From Roseicella aerolata (lineage in GTDB: Bacteria; Pseudomonadota; Alphaproteobacteria; Acetobacterales; Acetobacteraceae), in the NCBI RefSeq assembly GCF_020523605.1, contig NZ_JAJAQI010000027.1, forward strand, positions 1-64,000: a DNA stretch of 64,000 nucleotides, read 5' to 3'. A program made the position numbers and the translations under genes. Numbering within the stretch: the stretch's first letter is position 1; each line of letters starts with the position of its first letter. The notes beneath the pieces are model-generated. The model saw only the letters and a list, made by a program, of their open reading frames with translations, did no database searches and had not been told where the DNA came from. Of this stretch, positions 1 to 8,012 are shown piece by piece.

Positions 1-1
1 C

Positions 2-112
2 AGGACCGTCGGCACCCTCTGGGATACCATCGGCAGTCTCCTCGACCGCTTCAGTCCGAGCGAGTGCGCCGCCTACTTCCAACACTGCGGCTATGCACAG
101 TCAGGGCAATAA
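2..112 (+). CDS. IS630-family transposase, C-terminal end (partial)
   Basis: Thirty-six codons ending in TAA are open from the left edge of the window. They read as the C-terminal tail of an IS630/Tc1-like (DDE) transposase, including the stretch SPSECAAYFQHCGYA that closes many alphaproteobacterial IS630 proteins. The catalytic DDE region lies outside the window, so I cannot say whether the element is intact. A palindromic repeat begins six bases after the stop. Identification rests on recognition of the tail only. Confidence 0.65.
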   Translation, partial: RTVGTLWDTIGSLLDRFSPSECAAYFQHCGYAQSGQ

Positions 113-117
113 AGGTC

Positions 118-168
118 TAGAGCAGATCGCGGAGGGGCGTGAACGCCCCGCAGCGTGAATCTGCTCTA
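118..168. repeat. Palindromic repeat, family A (copy A1)
   Basis: A 51-bp imperfect palindrome. The outer arms TAGAGCAGAT and ATCTGCTCTA are exact inverted repeats, and an inner palindrome GGGGCGTGAACGCCCC sits in the left-centre. Related copies lie at 41399-41449, 41462-41512, 27713-27745 (internally shortened) and 36008-36039 (half). The dispersed intergenic distribution is typical of REP-like elements. Confidence 0.8.
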
Positions 169-179
169 CGGGCAATGGC

Positions 180-222
180 CTGCAGCGGATTGGCGTTCAG
201 TTTTGAACGCAATCCGCTGTAG
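180..222. repeat. Palindromic repeat, family B (copy B1)
   Basis: A 43-bp palindrome with arms CTGCAGCGGATT...AATCCGCTGTAG and an inner GCGTTCA/TGAACGC pair around a short T-rich loop. A second copy is at 27658-27700. Both B copies sit close to an A copy, at 118-168 and 27713-27745 respectively. Confidence 0.75.
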
Positions 223-559
223 CCCCAGATCCTCCGGAGCAGTTCCCCGCATGGCATCACCCCACCCCAGCCGGGATCGTCGGCGTAACTTCCATCGACA
301 ATCGCCTGATCGGCGGCTCGGCATCCGTCTGGCCCGGCACGGACGGCATCCTGCGCACGACCCTCGGTCGTCGATCTCGTGCAGCCGGTCTCGTCCTCCG
401 GCATCGGGTCAGGGAAACGGTCAGCCTCTCCGGATGGATGTTGGCGGAGTTGTCCCAGGACGGCCGCCGGCGGGTCGACCGGGCCCCGACAGCCTGGGTG
501 TTATGGGCGGAGCCGTGGATTGCCGAAGCGGCGGCGGAAAAGGAATCGAGGAGCGGCGC

Positions 560-634
560 GCGCTGCCGGCAAATGAGTTGAATCACCGCGTGAAGAACAC
601 ACTCGTGGTGGTGCAGTCTCTCACGCGCCGATGA
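560..634 (+). pseudogene. HWE-type histidine kinase fragment
   Basis: The 24 residues before the TGA contain NELNHRVKNTLVVVQSL, an excellent match to the H-box of HWE/HisKA_2 histidine kinases, with the phospho-accepting His in LNHRVKNTL. Nothing recognisable as a PAS or GAF sensor precedes it, and no HATPase domain follows, because the frame stops about twelve residues after the His. I read it as a decayed remnant beside the IS630 end. The reading frame upstream to about 155 has no protein-like character that I recognise. Confidence 0.6.
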
Positions 635-786
635 CACGCCTGATGCCCTCATGAAGGTTCGTTGATCATGGTCGGATGGCTGACGGCGAGGGTTGGCCCA
701 CACCGGTCGGGCGTGCCGGGACGGATGCTCGGGGCCATGATGGGGCGATGTGCCCCGCCGGGCTCGGCTCACCGGTTCATACCAAC

Positions 787-947
787 CCGCATAAAGGCTG
801 ACGCCTTTATGCGGCCTCGGTCGCCGGTGCCGCTCTGCGGCTTGGCTGCGCGCCACCTGGCGCGGCACTCCCGGTGCCCATGGAAGACGCCTCCGGCGTC
901 CTCCACGGGGGCCCGGCCGTTCGGGCGCCCAGCCGCCTGCGGCGGCT
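787..947. repeat. Array of six tightly packed hairpins
   Basis: Six perfect inverted repeats lie in 161 bp: 787-798/803-814 (12 bp, loop TGAC), 849-855/858-864, 864-868/874-878, 886-891/895-900 (GACGCC/GGCGTC), 911-915/922-926 and 931-936/942-947 (AGCCGC/GCGGCT). The array starts 28 bp beyond the stop of the HPF-like gene on the minus strand, so it could form its 3' UTR or terminator. The rest of 169-974 holds only the kinase fragment, repeat B1 and no gene I can support. Confidence 0.6.
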
Positions 948-974
948 GCAGGTCAGGATCTATGCGGGCGAGTA

Positions 975-1700
975 TCAGTCCATGTTTCTGATCGTCTCGC
1001 CGCCCTTCACCTCATGGCGGCGCCCGAACTGGGTCCGGAGGAGCCGAGCGAGCTTGCCAGCCGCGCCGCGCACCGCGTCCTCGACGGTCGCGGCAGAGTG
1101 GTCGGCGCTCACGGGCTTCGCGTCACTCGGCCGGGCTTCCAGGGCGCAGCGAAGGTCGGACGAGCCCTCTCCACCCCGGTTCGCATCCGTGAGATAGGCT
1201 TCCACACGGGTGAGGTGCGGCGCGAGGTGCCGCAGGCGCGCACGGACGATCTGCTCGACGCGCGCGCCGAGCCGCTCGGTGCCCTGGACGGAGGAGTCGG
1301 TATTGAGGAGGACCGGGAGGCTCACCCCCTCGGCCGAGTCGTCTCCGGATTCCGCGGCCTCGTTGTCCTGTTCGCCATCGTCGTTCTCGCTCCCGTCATC
1401 ATCGTCCGCGCGGGCGTCGGCGGCCCGATCACGGCGGGAGCGGTTCTCACGGAAGGCACGATCGGTTTCGGTGGGGCTTGCACCGTCCGTGGCGTGCGAC
1501 TTCGACGAGCGCATGGGGTCCACATGGCTGTGCTTCTCGTCACGCTCTCCGCCACCACCCGACCTCATGCTCACGCGCGGGTTGGTGCTCACTGCATCCT
1601 CGGGGTGAGCCGGGTCCGGTTCGGGAACGGGCTTGGTCGCGTCCTCGTGGCTCGCGCCCGGGCCGCCCCAACGGACCGTGTTCGGATGCTTCTTCGGCAT
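975..1700 (-). CDS. HPF/RaiA-like ribosome hibernation protein with acidic N-terminal extension
   Basis: A 241-residue protein. Residues about 128-227 match the HPF/RaiA (S30EA) fold seen in short ribosome-associated proteins: VLLNTDSSVQGTERL, a basic ARLRHL helix, TRVEAYLTD, RCALEARP, and a final helix ending in RTQFGRR. Family members bind the 30S subunit and silence or stabilise ribosomes in stationary phase. Residues 1-127 are not part of that fold. They are low complexity, begin MPKKHPNTVRWGGPG and carry a strongly acidic stretch (residues about 93-125). Start chosen at 1700 because AAGGAG sits 7-8 nt upstream; an ATG at 1742 lacks such a site. The gene lies downstream of the Sec locus on the same strand. 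The function of the extension is unknown. Confidence 0.75.
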   Translation of the reverse strand: MPKKHPNTVRWGGPGASHEDATKPVPEPDPAHPEDAVSTNPRVSMRSGGGGERDEKHSHVDPMRSSKSHATDGASPTETDRAFRENRSRRDRAADARADDDDGSENDDGEQDNEAAESGDDSAEGVSLPVLLNTDSSVQGTERLGARVEQIVRARLRHLAPHLTRVEAYLTDANRGGEGSSDLRCALEARPSDAKPVSADHSAATVEDAVRGAAGKLARLLRTQFGRRHEVKGGETIRNMD

Positions 1701-2089
1701 GCGTCGCTCCTTCCAGTGCAAAGAGCCAACGAGCGCATGCATGCAGGGTTGCGGAGTGTACGACGACGGCAGGAAGGTTCCTTCGCCGGACGAAGACGAC
1801 GATGCTGATAGGCATTGCCCGGCCAGTCATGCTGACGTCGCCCGCTGCTGCCTGACCGGATCGGCCACCGTGGTCGTGGGGCGTGGAGCTCCCTTATTCA
1901 GTCCGCTGAACTGCGGTATGGAGCGAGCAATGGAGGCACACATCCAGGCACAAAGTCGGCGGAATCCAGCCTGTCCCCCTCCGACGACACCAGTGAGCCC
2001 CTGAACGACGGAGAGAATCGGACGACACGTTCTGTTCGCCAATCCTTCGGCCAAGCTTTGCGTTGCCAATCGTCCTGACAGCCGTGCCC
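1701..2089. other. Intergenic region without recognisable gene
   Basis: The 389 bp between the HPF-like gene and tRNA-Sec hold only short overlapping frames on both strands, none with a domain I recognise. The ribosome-binding site of the HPF-like gene lies at its left end. I see no clear terminator after tRNA-Sec. Confidence 0.4.
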
Positions 2090-2183
2090 TGGCGGAGGCG
2101 GATGGGAATCGAACCCACCACCCGGGGTGAGCGGGTCGCCGGTTTTGAAGACCGCGGGGGCCACCAGGCCGCCTGTCGCCTCC
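2090..2183 (-). tRNA. selC: tRNA-Sec (anticodon UCA)
   Basis: Read on the minus strand, the segment starts GGAGGCG and ends CCGCCTCC-G-CCA, giving a long acceptor stem with encoded CCA. The anticodon loop CTTCAAA has anticodon TCA (plus-strand TGA at 2146-2148), and the T-arm reads GGGTTCGATTCCC. The D-arm and variable arm are long, as expected for a Sec tRNA of about 94 nt. It begins 8 bp after the selB stop, so selA, selB and selC probably form one transcription unit. The identification is supported by these neighbours. Confidence 0.9.
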
Positions 2184-2190
2184 GCCCGCA

Positions 2191-4188
2191 TCAACCCCGC
2201 AACGGTACCGCGGTTCCCGGGGGCTGCGGCGCACGCCCGCCGCGGACGGGACCGCCCACCTTCGGCTGATCCGCCGGGGCGGGTGAGGGCGGTCCGGCCT
2301 GGGGCTCCGCCCCCGATCCGCCGCCGGCGATGCGGCGGCGGTCGCCGTCTCGCCGGGTGAAGCCTTCGGCATCCAGCCGCTCCAGCAGCGGCACGCCGTG
2401 CCGGCGGGTGATGCCCAGCAGCCGGGCGCACTCGCCCACCAGGAAGCCTTCCCGGCAGCCGCCCCAGCGGGCGCCGAGCGCGGCGCGGGCGGCGGCCAGC
2501 GCCTCCCGGTGGAAGAGGTATTCCCGCTTCTGCACCGCATCCGGCGCCCGCACCAGCGTGCCGCGTCGCAGCAGCAGGGCCAGCGCCTGCGCCCGCCGCC
2601 GGTCGCCGCCGGCCACCGCGGCCGTCTCGGGCGGGGCCAGGCCGCCGCGGCGGAATTCCGCCTCCACCGCGGCGAGCACCGCTCGCGCCTCGGGCGGCAG
2701 CAGAGCCAAGGGGTCGAGCCCGCGCCGCGTGAGCCGCCCGCCCGCCAGTTCCAGCGCGCCCGCCGCCACCAGCCGCGCCGCGATGCCCGGCAGCGGCGCC
2801 CCCTCCGGCAAGCCTGGGCGCAACTCGGCCAGGGTCGCGCCGGGCGCCGCGGGATCGCGCCGCTGCGCCGCCTCCACCGCGGCGAGCAGCGCCGCCTCCA
2901 GTGCCGTACCGGCCGCCTCGTCCAGCAGGCGGCCGTCGCCGAGCCGCACCGCGCCGGGCAGGCGCGCGGCGATGGTGCCGGGCAGCAGGCCCGCGATACG
3001 CGCCAGATCCGCGGCCGCGACGCCGCGCGGCCCCGCCTCGCGCAGGCGGAGCGCGGCCGCCTCCAGCGGCGGCACCTGCGCCATCGCCGCCAGCAGCGGG
3101 GCGTCGCGCGGCGGCCGGCGCGGCGGCGCCGGGTCCAGCACCACCCCGCCGCCCAGGGTGAGGCAGGGGGAAGCGAGGCGCAGCACGACGGGCTCCCGCG
3201 CCGGCAACGCCATTGGCGCATCGAGGCGAAGCTGCGCCACCGCACCCTCTCCGGGCGCGATCGCCTCGCGGTCCAGCAGGTGCAGCCGGGCACCCGCCTC
3301 CGCCGTGCCGCAGAGCAGCCGCAGCGCCTCCCCGCGCGCGAGCGGGCGCGGCGCCGAGGCGAGCAGCACCACCCGCGCATCCAGCCGAAGGGAGGGCGCG
3401 AGCAGCCCGGGCGTCGCCAGGACGCTGCCCGGCGGCACCTCGGCCGGTGTCACGCCGCGCAGCGCGACGGCGGTGCGGCGGCCGGGCGGGGCACGGTCCA
3501 GTGCAACGCCATGCCGCTGCAGCCCGCGCACCCGGGCGCGCAGCCCGGTGGGCAGAATCTCCACCTCCTCCCCCACCGCCAGCGGCGCGCGCCGCAGCGC
3601 ACCGGTCACCACCGTGCCGGCACCGGCGACGGAAAAGGCCCGGTCCACCGGCAACCAGGCGCCCTCGGATCCGGCCTCCTCCGCCCGCGCCAGCGCATCG
3701 AGGTGCACGGCCAGCGCCGCCATCCCTTCGCCCGTCACGGCCGAGGTGGCGACCACCGGCCAGTCGCCGAGGCCGAGCCGCGCCAGCAGCGCCCGCGCTG
3801 CCGCCGCGGCGCGCGCCGCCTCGCCCGGCCCCGCGCGATCGCAGCGCGTCACCGCCACGACGCCGCGGCGGATGCCGAGCAGCGCGGCGATTGCGGCATG
3901 CTCCGTGGTCTGCGGCCGCACGCCCTCCTGCGCATCGACGCAGAGCAGTGCCGCCTGCATCGCCGTCGCGCCGGCGACCATGGTGCGGATGAAGCGCTCA
4001 TGGCCAGGCACGTCCACCAGGTCGATCTCGGCATCCCCGTGCCGCAGCCGGGCGAAGCCGAGGGCGATGGAGATGCCGCGCGCCTTCTCCTCCGGCAGAC
4101 GGTCCGTCTCGGTGCCCGTTAGGGCGCGGACCAGCGCCGTCTTGCCGTGGTCCACATGGCCGAGCACGCCGATGAGCGCCGTCCTCAT
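2191..4188 (-). CDS. selB: Selenocysteine-specific elongation factor SelB
   Basis: A 665-residue GTPase that delivers Sec-tRNA to UGA codons followed by a SECIS element. The N-terminus has G1 GHVDHGKT (residues 8-15), switch I EEKARGISIALGFA, G3 DVPGHE and a G4-like VTRCD. EF-Tu-like beta domains follow, and then C-terminal winged helices; the last one ends near FLVGECARLLGITRRHGVPL. The final 45 or so residues form a Gly/Pro-rich tail beyond the usual length of about 620-640. Start at 4188 because GGAG precedes ATG with 8 nt spacing and MRTALIGVLGH is the canonical N-terminus; the open frame upstream has no homology. A 178-bp spacer separates it from selA. Confidence 0.93.
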   Translation of the reverse strand: MRTALIGVLGHVDHGKTALVRALTGTETDRLPEEKARGISIALGFARLRHGDAEIDLVDVPGHERFIRTMVAGATAMQAALLCVDAQEGVRPQTTEHAAIAALLGIRRGVVAVTRCDRAGPGEAARAAAAARALLARLGLGDWPVVATSAVTGEGMAALAVHLDALARAEEAGSEGAWLPVDRAFSVAGAGTVVTGALRRAPLAVGEEVEILPTGLRARVRGLQRHGVALDRAPPGRRTAVALRGVTPAEVPPGSVLATPGLLAPSLRLDARVVLLASAPRPLARGEALRLLCGTAEAGARLHLLDREAIAPGEGAVAQLRLDAPMALPAREPVVLRLASPCLTLGGGVVLDPAPPRRPPRDAPLLAAMAQVPPLEAAALRLREAGPRGVAAADLARIAGLLPGTIAARLPGAVRLGDGRLLDEAAGTALEAALLAAVEAAQRRDPAAPGATLAELRPGLPEGAPLPGIAARLVAAGALELAGGRLTRRGLDPLALLPPEARAVLAAVEAEFRRGGLAPPETAAVAGGDRRRAQALALLLRRGTLVRAPDAVQKREYLFHREALAAARAALGARWGGCREGFLVGECARLLGITRRHGVPLLERLDAEGFTRRDGDRRRIAGGGSGAEPQAGPPSPAPADQPKVGGPVRGGRAPQPPGTAVPLRG

Positions 4189-4366
4189 TGTGGATACTCC
4201 GCCCGCCGCGCGGCCGCGTCGCCGTCCCGGAACGCAGTGGCGCCGATCCCTGCGCCCCGGCCAGCCGGCGGAGGCGATGCGACCGCACGGCGCCCCGGCA
4301 GGGCGCTGCCGCCGCGTGGGCCGTGCCGGGACGCGCTGGGGATGCACCGGTCTGGCGCGCGGCCGG

Positions 4367-5722
4367 TCATGCTTCCGTCAGCGCCGCGCGCAGCGCCGCC
4401 GCCAGATCCTCGATCTCCGCCTCTGCCACGGTGTGGAGGTCGAGCAGCACCCGCCCGCCGCCGATCCGCGCCACCACCGCCGGCCGGCCGGCGCGCAGCC
4501 GCCGCGCCAGCGCCTCGGCCGGGCCATGCAGCGCCAGCAGGCAGGTCGGCAGCGCCACGCCTGGCAGCGAGCCGCCGCCGACCAGGGACTCGCCCTCCAG
4601 GCTGTCCGCCGCGCCGGCCGGCAGCAGCGCGGCGAGCCGCGCCGCCCGCGCCGCCACCGCCTCGCGCGGCGCGGCCAGCATGGCCAGCACCGGCACCGTC
4701 TCCACCACCCGCTCCGGGTCGCGGTAGAGGCGCAGCACCGCCTCCAGCGCCGCCAGCGTCAGCTTGTCCGGCCGGAGCGCCCGCATCAGCGGGTGCCGCG
4801 CCAGCCGCTCCACCACCGCCTGGCGTCCTGCCACCAGCCCCGCCTGCGGCCCGCCCAGCAGCTTGTCGCCGCTGGCCACCACCAGGTCGAAGCCGGCGGC
4901 GATCCCTTCCGCAAGGGTCGGCTCATGCGGCAGGCCGAGGCGGGCGAGATCCACCAGCGCGCCGCTGCCGAGATCCTCGATGGCCAGCAGCCCGCGCGCC
5001 TGCGCCAGCGCCGCCAGCGCCGAGGGCTCCGGCGCGGCGGTGAAGCCGGTGATGCGGTAATTGCTCTGGTGCACGCGCAGCAGCAGCCGCGTCTCCGGCC
5101 CGATCGCCGCCTCGTAGTCGGCAAGCCGCGTGCGGTTGGTGGTGCCGACCTCGACCAGCCGCGCGCCGCCCTGCCGGATGACGTCAGGGATGCGGAAGCC
5201 GCCGCCGATCTCGACCAGCTCCCCGCGCGAGACCACCGCCTCGCCGCCCGCGGCCAGGGCCGACAGCGCGAGCAGCATGGCGGCCGCGCCGTTGTTGACG
5301 ACCAGCGCCGCCTCCGCCCCGGTCAGTTCCGCGAGCAGGGCCGAGCAGGCGGCGTGGCGGTCGCCGCGCGCCCCCTCCGCCAGGTCCAACTCCAGGTTGC
5401 AATAGCCGCCGGCCTCCTCCGCGATGGCGTCGAGAGCCGCCGCGGGCAGGGGCGCGCGGCCGAGATTGGTGTGCAGCACCACGCCGGTCGCGTTGATGAC
5501 GCGGCGCAGCCCCGGGCGCGCCGCCGCCTCGAGCGTCGCCCCGACGGCCATGAAGAAGGGCATGGCGGCGAAAGGTCGGCCGGTCCGGCGCAGCGCATCG
5601 AGTTCCGCCCGCAGCGCCGCGGCCAGGGCCGGCCGCGGATGGCGCGCGGCCAGCAGCATCGCCTCCGGCGCCGCGAGCAGCCGGTGCATGGCGGGCAGGG
5701 CGCGGGGGTTGGCGGCATCCAT
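4367..5722 (-). CDS. selA: L-seryl-tRNA(Sec) selenium transferase SelA
   Basis: A 451-residue PLP enzyme that converts Ser-tRNA(Sec) to Sec-tRNA(Sec) using selenophosphate. The SelA core is intact: VINATGVVLHTNLGRAPL near residues 80-97, VNNGAAAMLLAL, and the PLP-binding lysine in VVASGDKLLGGPQAG (about residue 287). Length is normal for the family. It is the promoter-proximal gene of selA-selB-selC. The selenophosphate synthetase gene (selD) and a UGA-containing selenoprotein gene are not in this window, so they must be elsewhere if the system works. Confidence 0.93.
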   Translation of the reverse strand: MDAANPRALPAMHRLLAAPEAMLLAARHPRPALAAALRAELDALRRTGRPFAAMPFFMAVGATLEAAARPGLRRVINATGVVLHTNLGRAPLPAAALDAIAEEAGGYCNLELDLAEGARGDRHAACSALLAELTGAEAALVVNNGAAAMLLALSALAAGGEAVVSRGELVEIGGGFRIPDVIRQGGARLVEVGTTNRTRLADYEAAIGPETRLLLRVHQSNYRITGFTAAPEPSALAALAQARGLLAIEDLGSGALVDLARLGLPHEPTLAEGIAAGFDLVVASGDKLLGGPQAGLVAGRQAVVERLARHPLMRALRPDKLTLAALEAVLRLYRDPERVVETVPVLAMLAAPREAVAARAARLAALLPAGAADSLEGESLVGGGSLPGVALPTCLLALHGPAEALARRLRAGRPAVVARIGGGRVLLDLHTVAEAEIEDLAAALRAALTEA

Positions 5723-5850
5723 GCAGGGCTAGACGGGCCGGTGCCGGTTCGGTTCCCGCAACCGGCACGACCGCGCGGTGTTCCCGGAACGGACAACTGC
5801 CGGAGGCCGCCTATGCCCCTGCGACCCGTGCCGTCGAGGCGGTTCCCTGC

Positions 5851-6240
5851 ATGACCCGGGAGGCCGGTCCGGGGCATGCCCTGGAAGCGGCGGCGGCCTG
5901 GATCGCCGCCGGGCTGGAAGCGGCGGGCATCGCCGTGGTGCTGATCGGCGCCCTCATCACCAGCCTCACCTTCCTGCGCCGCGGGTTCGGCGGCGGGGAA
6001 TGGCGGGGAGCCTATGGCCATTACCGCTCCGATCTTGGGCGGGCGATCCTGCTCGGCCTCGAATTGCTGGTGGCGGCGGATATCGTCGCCACCGTCACCG
6101 CGCCGCTCACCCTGGAGAGCCTGGCGGCGCTCGGCCTAGTGGTGCTGATCCGCACCTTCCTCAGCCTCTCGCTGGAGGTCGAGATCCATGGCCGCTGGCC
6201 CTGGCAGCGGGCGCGGCGACGCGACCAGGGCCCGGCATGA
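5851..6240 (+). CDS. DUF1622 family membrane protein
   Basis: A 129-residue protein with three probable transmembrane helices: AAGIAVVLIGALITSLTFL, AILLGLELLVAADIVATV and LAALGLVVLIRTFLSLSLEVEI. The pattern RRGFGGGEWRGAYGHYRSDLGRAI between helices 1 and 2, split by the conserved GRAILLGLE, and the RTFLS..LEVE ending are typical of DUF1622. Family function is unknown. The gene diverges from selA across 128 bp. Confidence 0.8.
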   Translation: MTREAGPGHALEAAAAWIAAGLEAAGIAVVLIGALITSLTFLRRGFGGGEWRGAYGHYRSDLGRAILLGLELLVAADIVATVTAPLTLESLAALGLVVLIRTFLSLSLEVEIHGRWPWQRARRRDQGPA

Positions 6241-6326
6241 CCCGCCGTTCCCGATTCCAGCCCAGGTTGCGAAACCGTCCCGGTCGGCCCGCGTCTTGCC
6301 CCGACCACTCACGGGAGAGGCAAGGC

Positions 6327-6851
6327 ATGGCCATCGGACGGCGCGAGGAAGCGCGATTGCTGTCGCAGGCGGAGCGGGAGGCGGTGGAGCCCACCCATTA
6401 CCCCGCGATCAGCGACCTGCCGGAGGAGGCGCTGCGCGACGCGATCCGACGTTTGCGGGAACTGCGGAACCGCGCCGGCGACATCGCCCGGCAGCAGCGC
6501 CGCGAGATGCGCCGCAAGGCGGAGCCGCGCGGCGCCGCGCCGGCCTCCGATAATGCCGGCACGCAGCGCAAGCAGCAGGTGCTGGCGGCGGCGCTGAAGC
6601 GGGTGAACCGGGAGATCGCCCGGCGGGAGGATCTGACACAGGGCGACAGCGCCCTGGTCGAGAGCGCGCGCCGGGCGCTGGCGATGAAGCGCGCGGCGCG
6701 GCACCGCCATCATCCCGGCCCTGGCCGGACCGCGGGCGAGGGCATGCGCGCCACTCCGAGCGGGCGGCCGAGCGTCTCGCCCGATCCGCGGGAGATCGGC
6801 CGCGTCTCGCAATTCGTGCGCAACGCGCAGGTGCGGCGGGACTTCGCCTGA
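6327..6851 (+). CDS. Conserved hypothetical protein, helical and basic
   Basis: A 174-residue protein that I do not recognise. It is Arg/Lys/Ala-rich, probably mostly helical (EEALRDAIRRLRELRNRAGDIARQQRREM), and has no membrane segment or signal peptide. The C-terminal part is rich in His, Gly and Pro. The start is supported by a purine-rich GGGAGAGGCAAGG just upstream of the ATG. It is convergent with actF, and a hairpin at 6937-6967 separates them. Confidence 0.6.
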   Translation: MAIGRREEARLLSQAEREAVEPTHYPAISDLPEEALRDAIRRLRELRNRAGDIARQQRREMRRKAEPRGAAPASDNAGTQRKQQVLAAALKRVNREIARREDLTQGDSALVESARRALAMKRAARHRHHPGPGRTAGEGMRATPSGRPSVSPDPREIGRVSQFVRNAQVRRDFA

Positions 6852-6936
6852 GGCCCTCGGCCCGGCTGCGGGGCCGCATCCGGGCAGGGGCACCACGCCG
6901 GCGGCGGGCCGTGGCAGCGGGGCCAGCGGGCCGTGC

Positions 6937-6967
6937 GGGTGCCGGCCGATCCGATCGGCCAGCACCC
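6937..6967. terminator. Bidirectional hairpin between convergent genes
   Basis: GGGTGC-C-GGCCGAT, loop CCG, ATCGGCC-A-GCACCC: 13 paired bases with one C/A mismatch. It lies between the stop of the plus-strand hypothetical gene (6851) and the stop of actF (7011), the right place for a shared terminator. No T-run follows on either side. Confidence 0.45.
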
Positions 6968-7010
6968 GGATGGGCAGGGCGGCCTCGCCGCAGCGGGACG
7001 ACAGGACGGC

Positions 7011-8012
7011 TCAGGCCGCCGCCGGCCGCCTTCTGTGTTCGGCATCCCACCAGACCACCCAGGCGAAGCCGAGGCCGCCCGCCACCAGCAGGTCCAGCCA
7101 GGGCGGCGGCGCGGCCGAGGGTGCGTCCGGCCGCACCACCCACCAGAGATGCGCGACATGCTGCGCGAGCAGCAGCAGGCAGACCGCCGACATGCGCCAG
7201 CGCCCATGGTCCGGCGGCGCCGCCAGGGCGATGGCCAGCAGCAGCGCCGGCAGCGCCACGCCCAGCTGCACCCAGCCCCAGTCGCCGAGACGGCGGAGAT
7301 ACCAGTCGGCCTCCTCCGGCCGGTCGGCCATCCAGACCACGATGAACTGGGTGAACCACAGCCAGAGCACGGTGAGGGCGAGGGTCAGCAGCGCCCGTTC
7401 CAGCCCCGGCAGGCCCTCCGCCCGTGGCGGCGCCTGCTGCGCCGCGAGGATGGCCAGCGCCAGCGCGCCGGCCAGCCCCTCAACCCAGATGGCGAAGCCC
7501 TGCAGGCTGGCGAACCAGGCAGGGTCGCGCGACAGCACCCAGTCATGCGCCGCGAGCACCGCGCTCGGGATCAGCAGCGTCAGGGTCAGGGCCGAGAGGC
7601 GCTGGTGCCGCCCCGGCCGCGCCAGCGCCCGGCCCAGCACCGCCCAGAGCAGCAGATAGCCGATGGCCCGCAGGCGGAAGGCGAGGGGTTCCAGCAGCAG
7701 GGTGCGCGGGCCCTGCTGCGGCCCGGCCTCCGGCGCCGCCCAGGGGTAGAGGGTCTCGACGGCCAGCAGCACGGGGATTGCCATCAGCGCCAGGACGGGC
7801 AGGCTGTGCGCGGCGGCCTCCAGCGGGGGACGGATCGGCGCCAGCCAGTCCTCCCGCAGCAGGTGGCCGATGGCGAGCACGCCGAGCGAGCCGACCGCGA
7901 GCTGCGTCCAGAGCAGGAAAGCCGGCAGCCAGGCCTCCAGCAGCGTCGGGCCGCCGAAGACGGTGGTCAGGCCGGCGGCGAGGGCGAGGGCAAGGCCGGC
8001 GATCGCCTTCAT
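7011..8012 (-). CDS. actF: Alternative complex III membrane subunit ActF
   Basis: A 333-residue protein with about ten hydrophobic helices and no cofactor motif. By position (last gene of actB-C-D-E-F) and composition it is ActF, the second large quinol-side membrane subunit of alternative complex III. The segment ALTVLWLWFTQFIVVWMADRPEE resembles conserved ActF helix sequence, quoted here only in part (WLWFTQFIVVWM). Its ATG overlaps the actE stop by 4 nt (ATGA), indicating translational coupling. ActF lacks the NrfD signature of ActC, and its role may be structural or proton-handling. Confidence 0.8.
   Translation of the reverse strand: MKAIAGLALALAAGLTTVFGGPTLLEAWLPAFLLWTQLAVGSLGVLAIGHLLREDWLAPIRPPLEAAAHSLPVLALMAIPVLLAVETLYPWAAPEAGPQQGPRTLLLEPLAFRLRAIGYLLLWAVLGRALARPGRHQRLSALTLTLLIPSAVLAAHDWVLSRDPAWFASLQGFAIWVEGLAGALALAILAAQQAPPRAEGLPGLERALLTLALTVLWLWFTQFIVVWMADRPEEADWYLRRLGDWGWVQLGVALPALLLAIALAAPPDHGRWRMSAVCLLLLAQHVAHLWWVVRPDAPSAAPPPWLDLLVAGGLGFAWVVWWDAEHRRRPAAA

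Noticed and set aside
155-634. A 159-residue plus-strand gene near the left edge
   Set aside because: Only the last 24 residues resemble a protein family (HWE H-box); the rest overlaps repeats B1 and has no protein-like pattern, so only the fragment was kept.
662-991. Plus-strand frame of 109 residues over the hairpin array
   Set aside because: Composed of hairpin sequence, no ribosome-binding site, no similarity recognised.
5723-5850. A short selenoprotein beside selA
   Set aside because: No reading frame with an in-frame UGA and a conserved context could be supported.
2330-5854. A 1174-residue plus-strand open frame opposite selB and selA
   Set aside because: Arg/Ala/Ser-rich low-complexity translation with no domain, antisense to two well-supported genes. 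This is a normal effect of high GC third positions.
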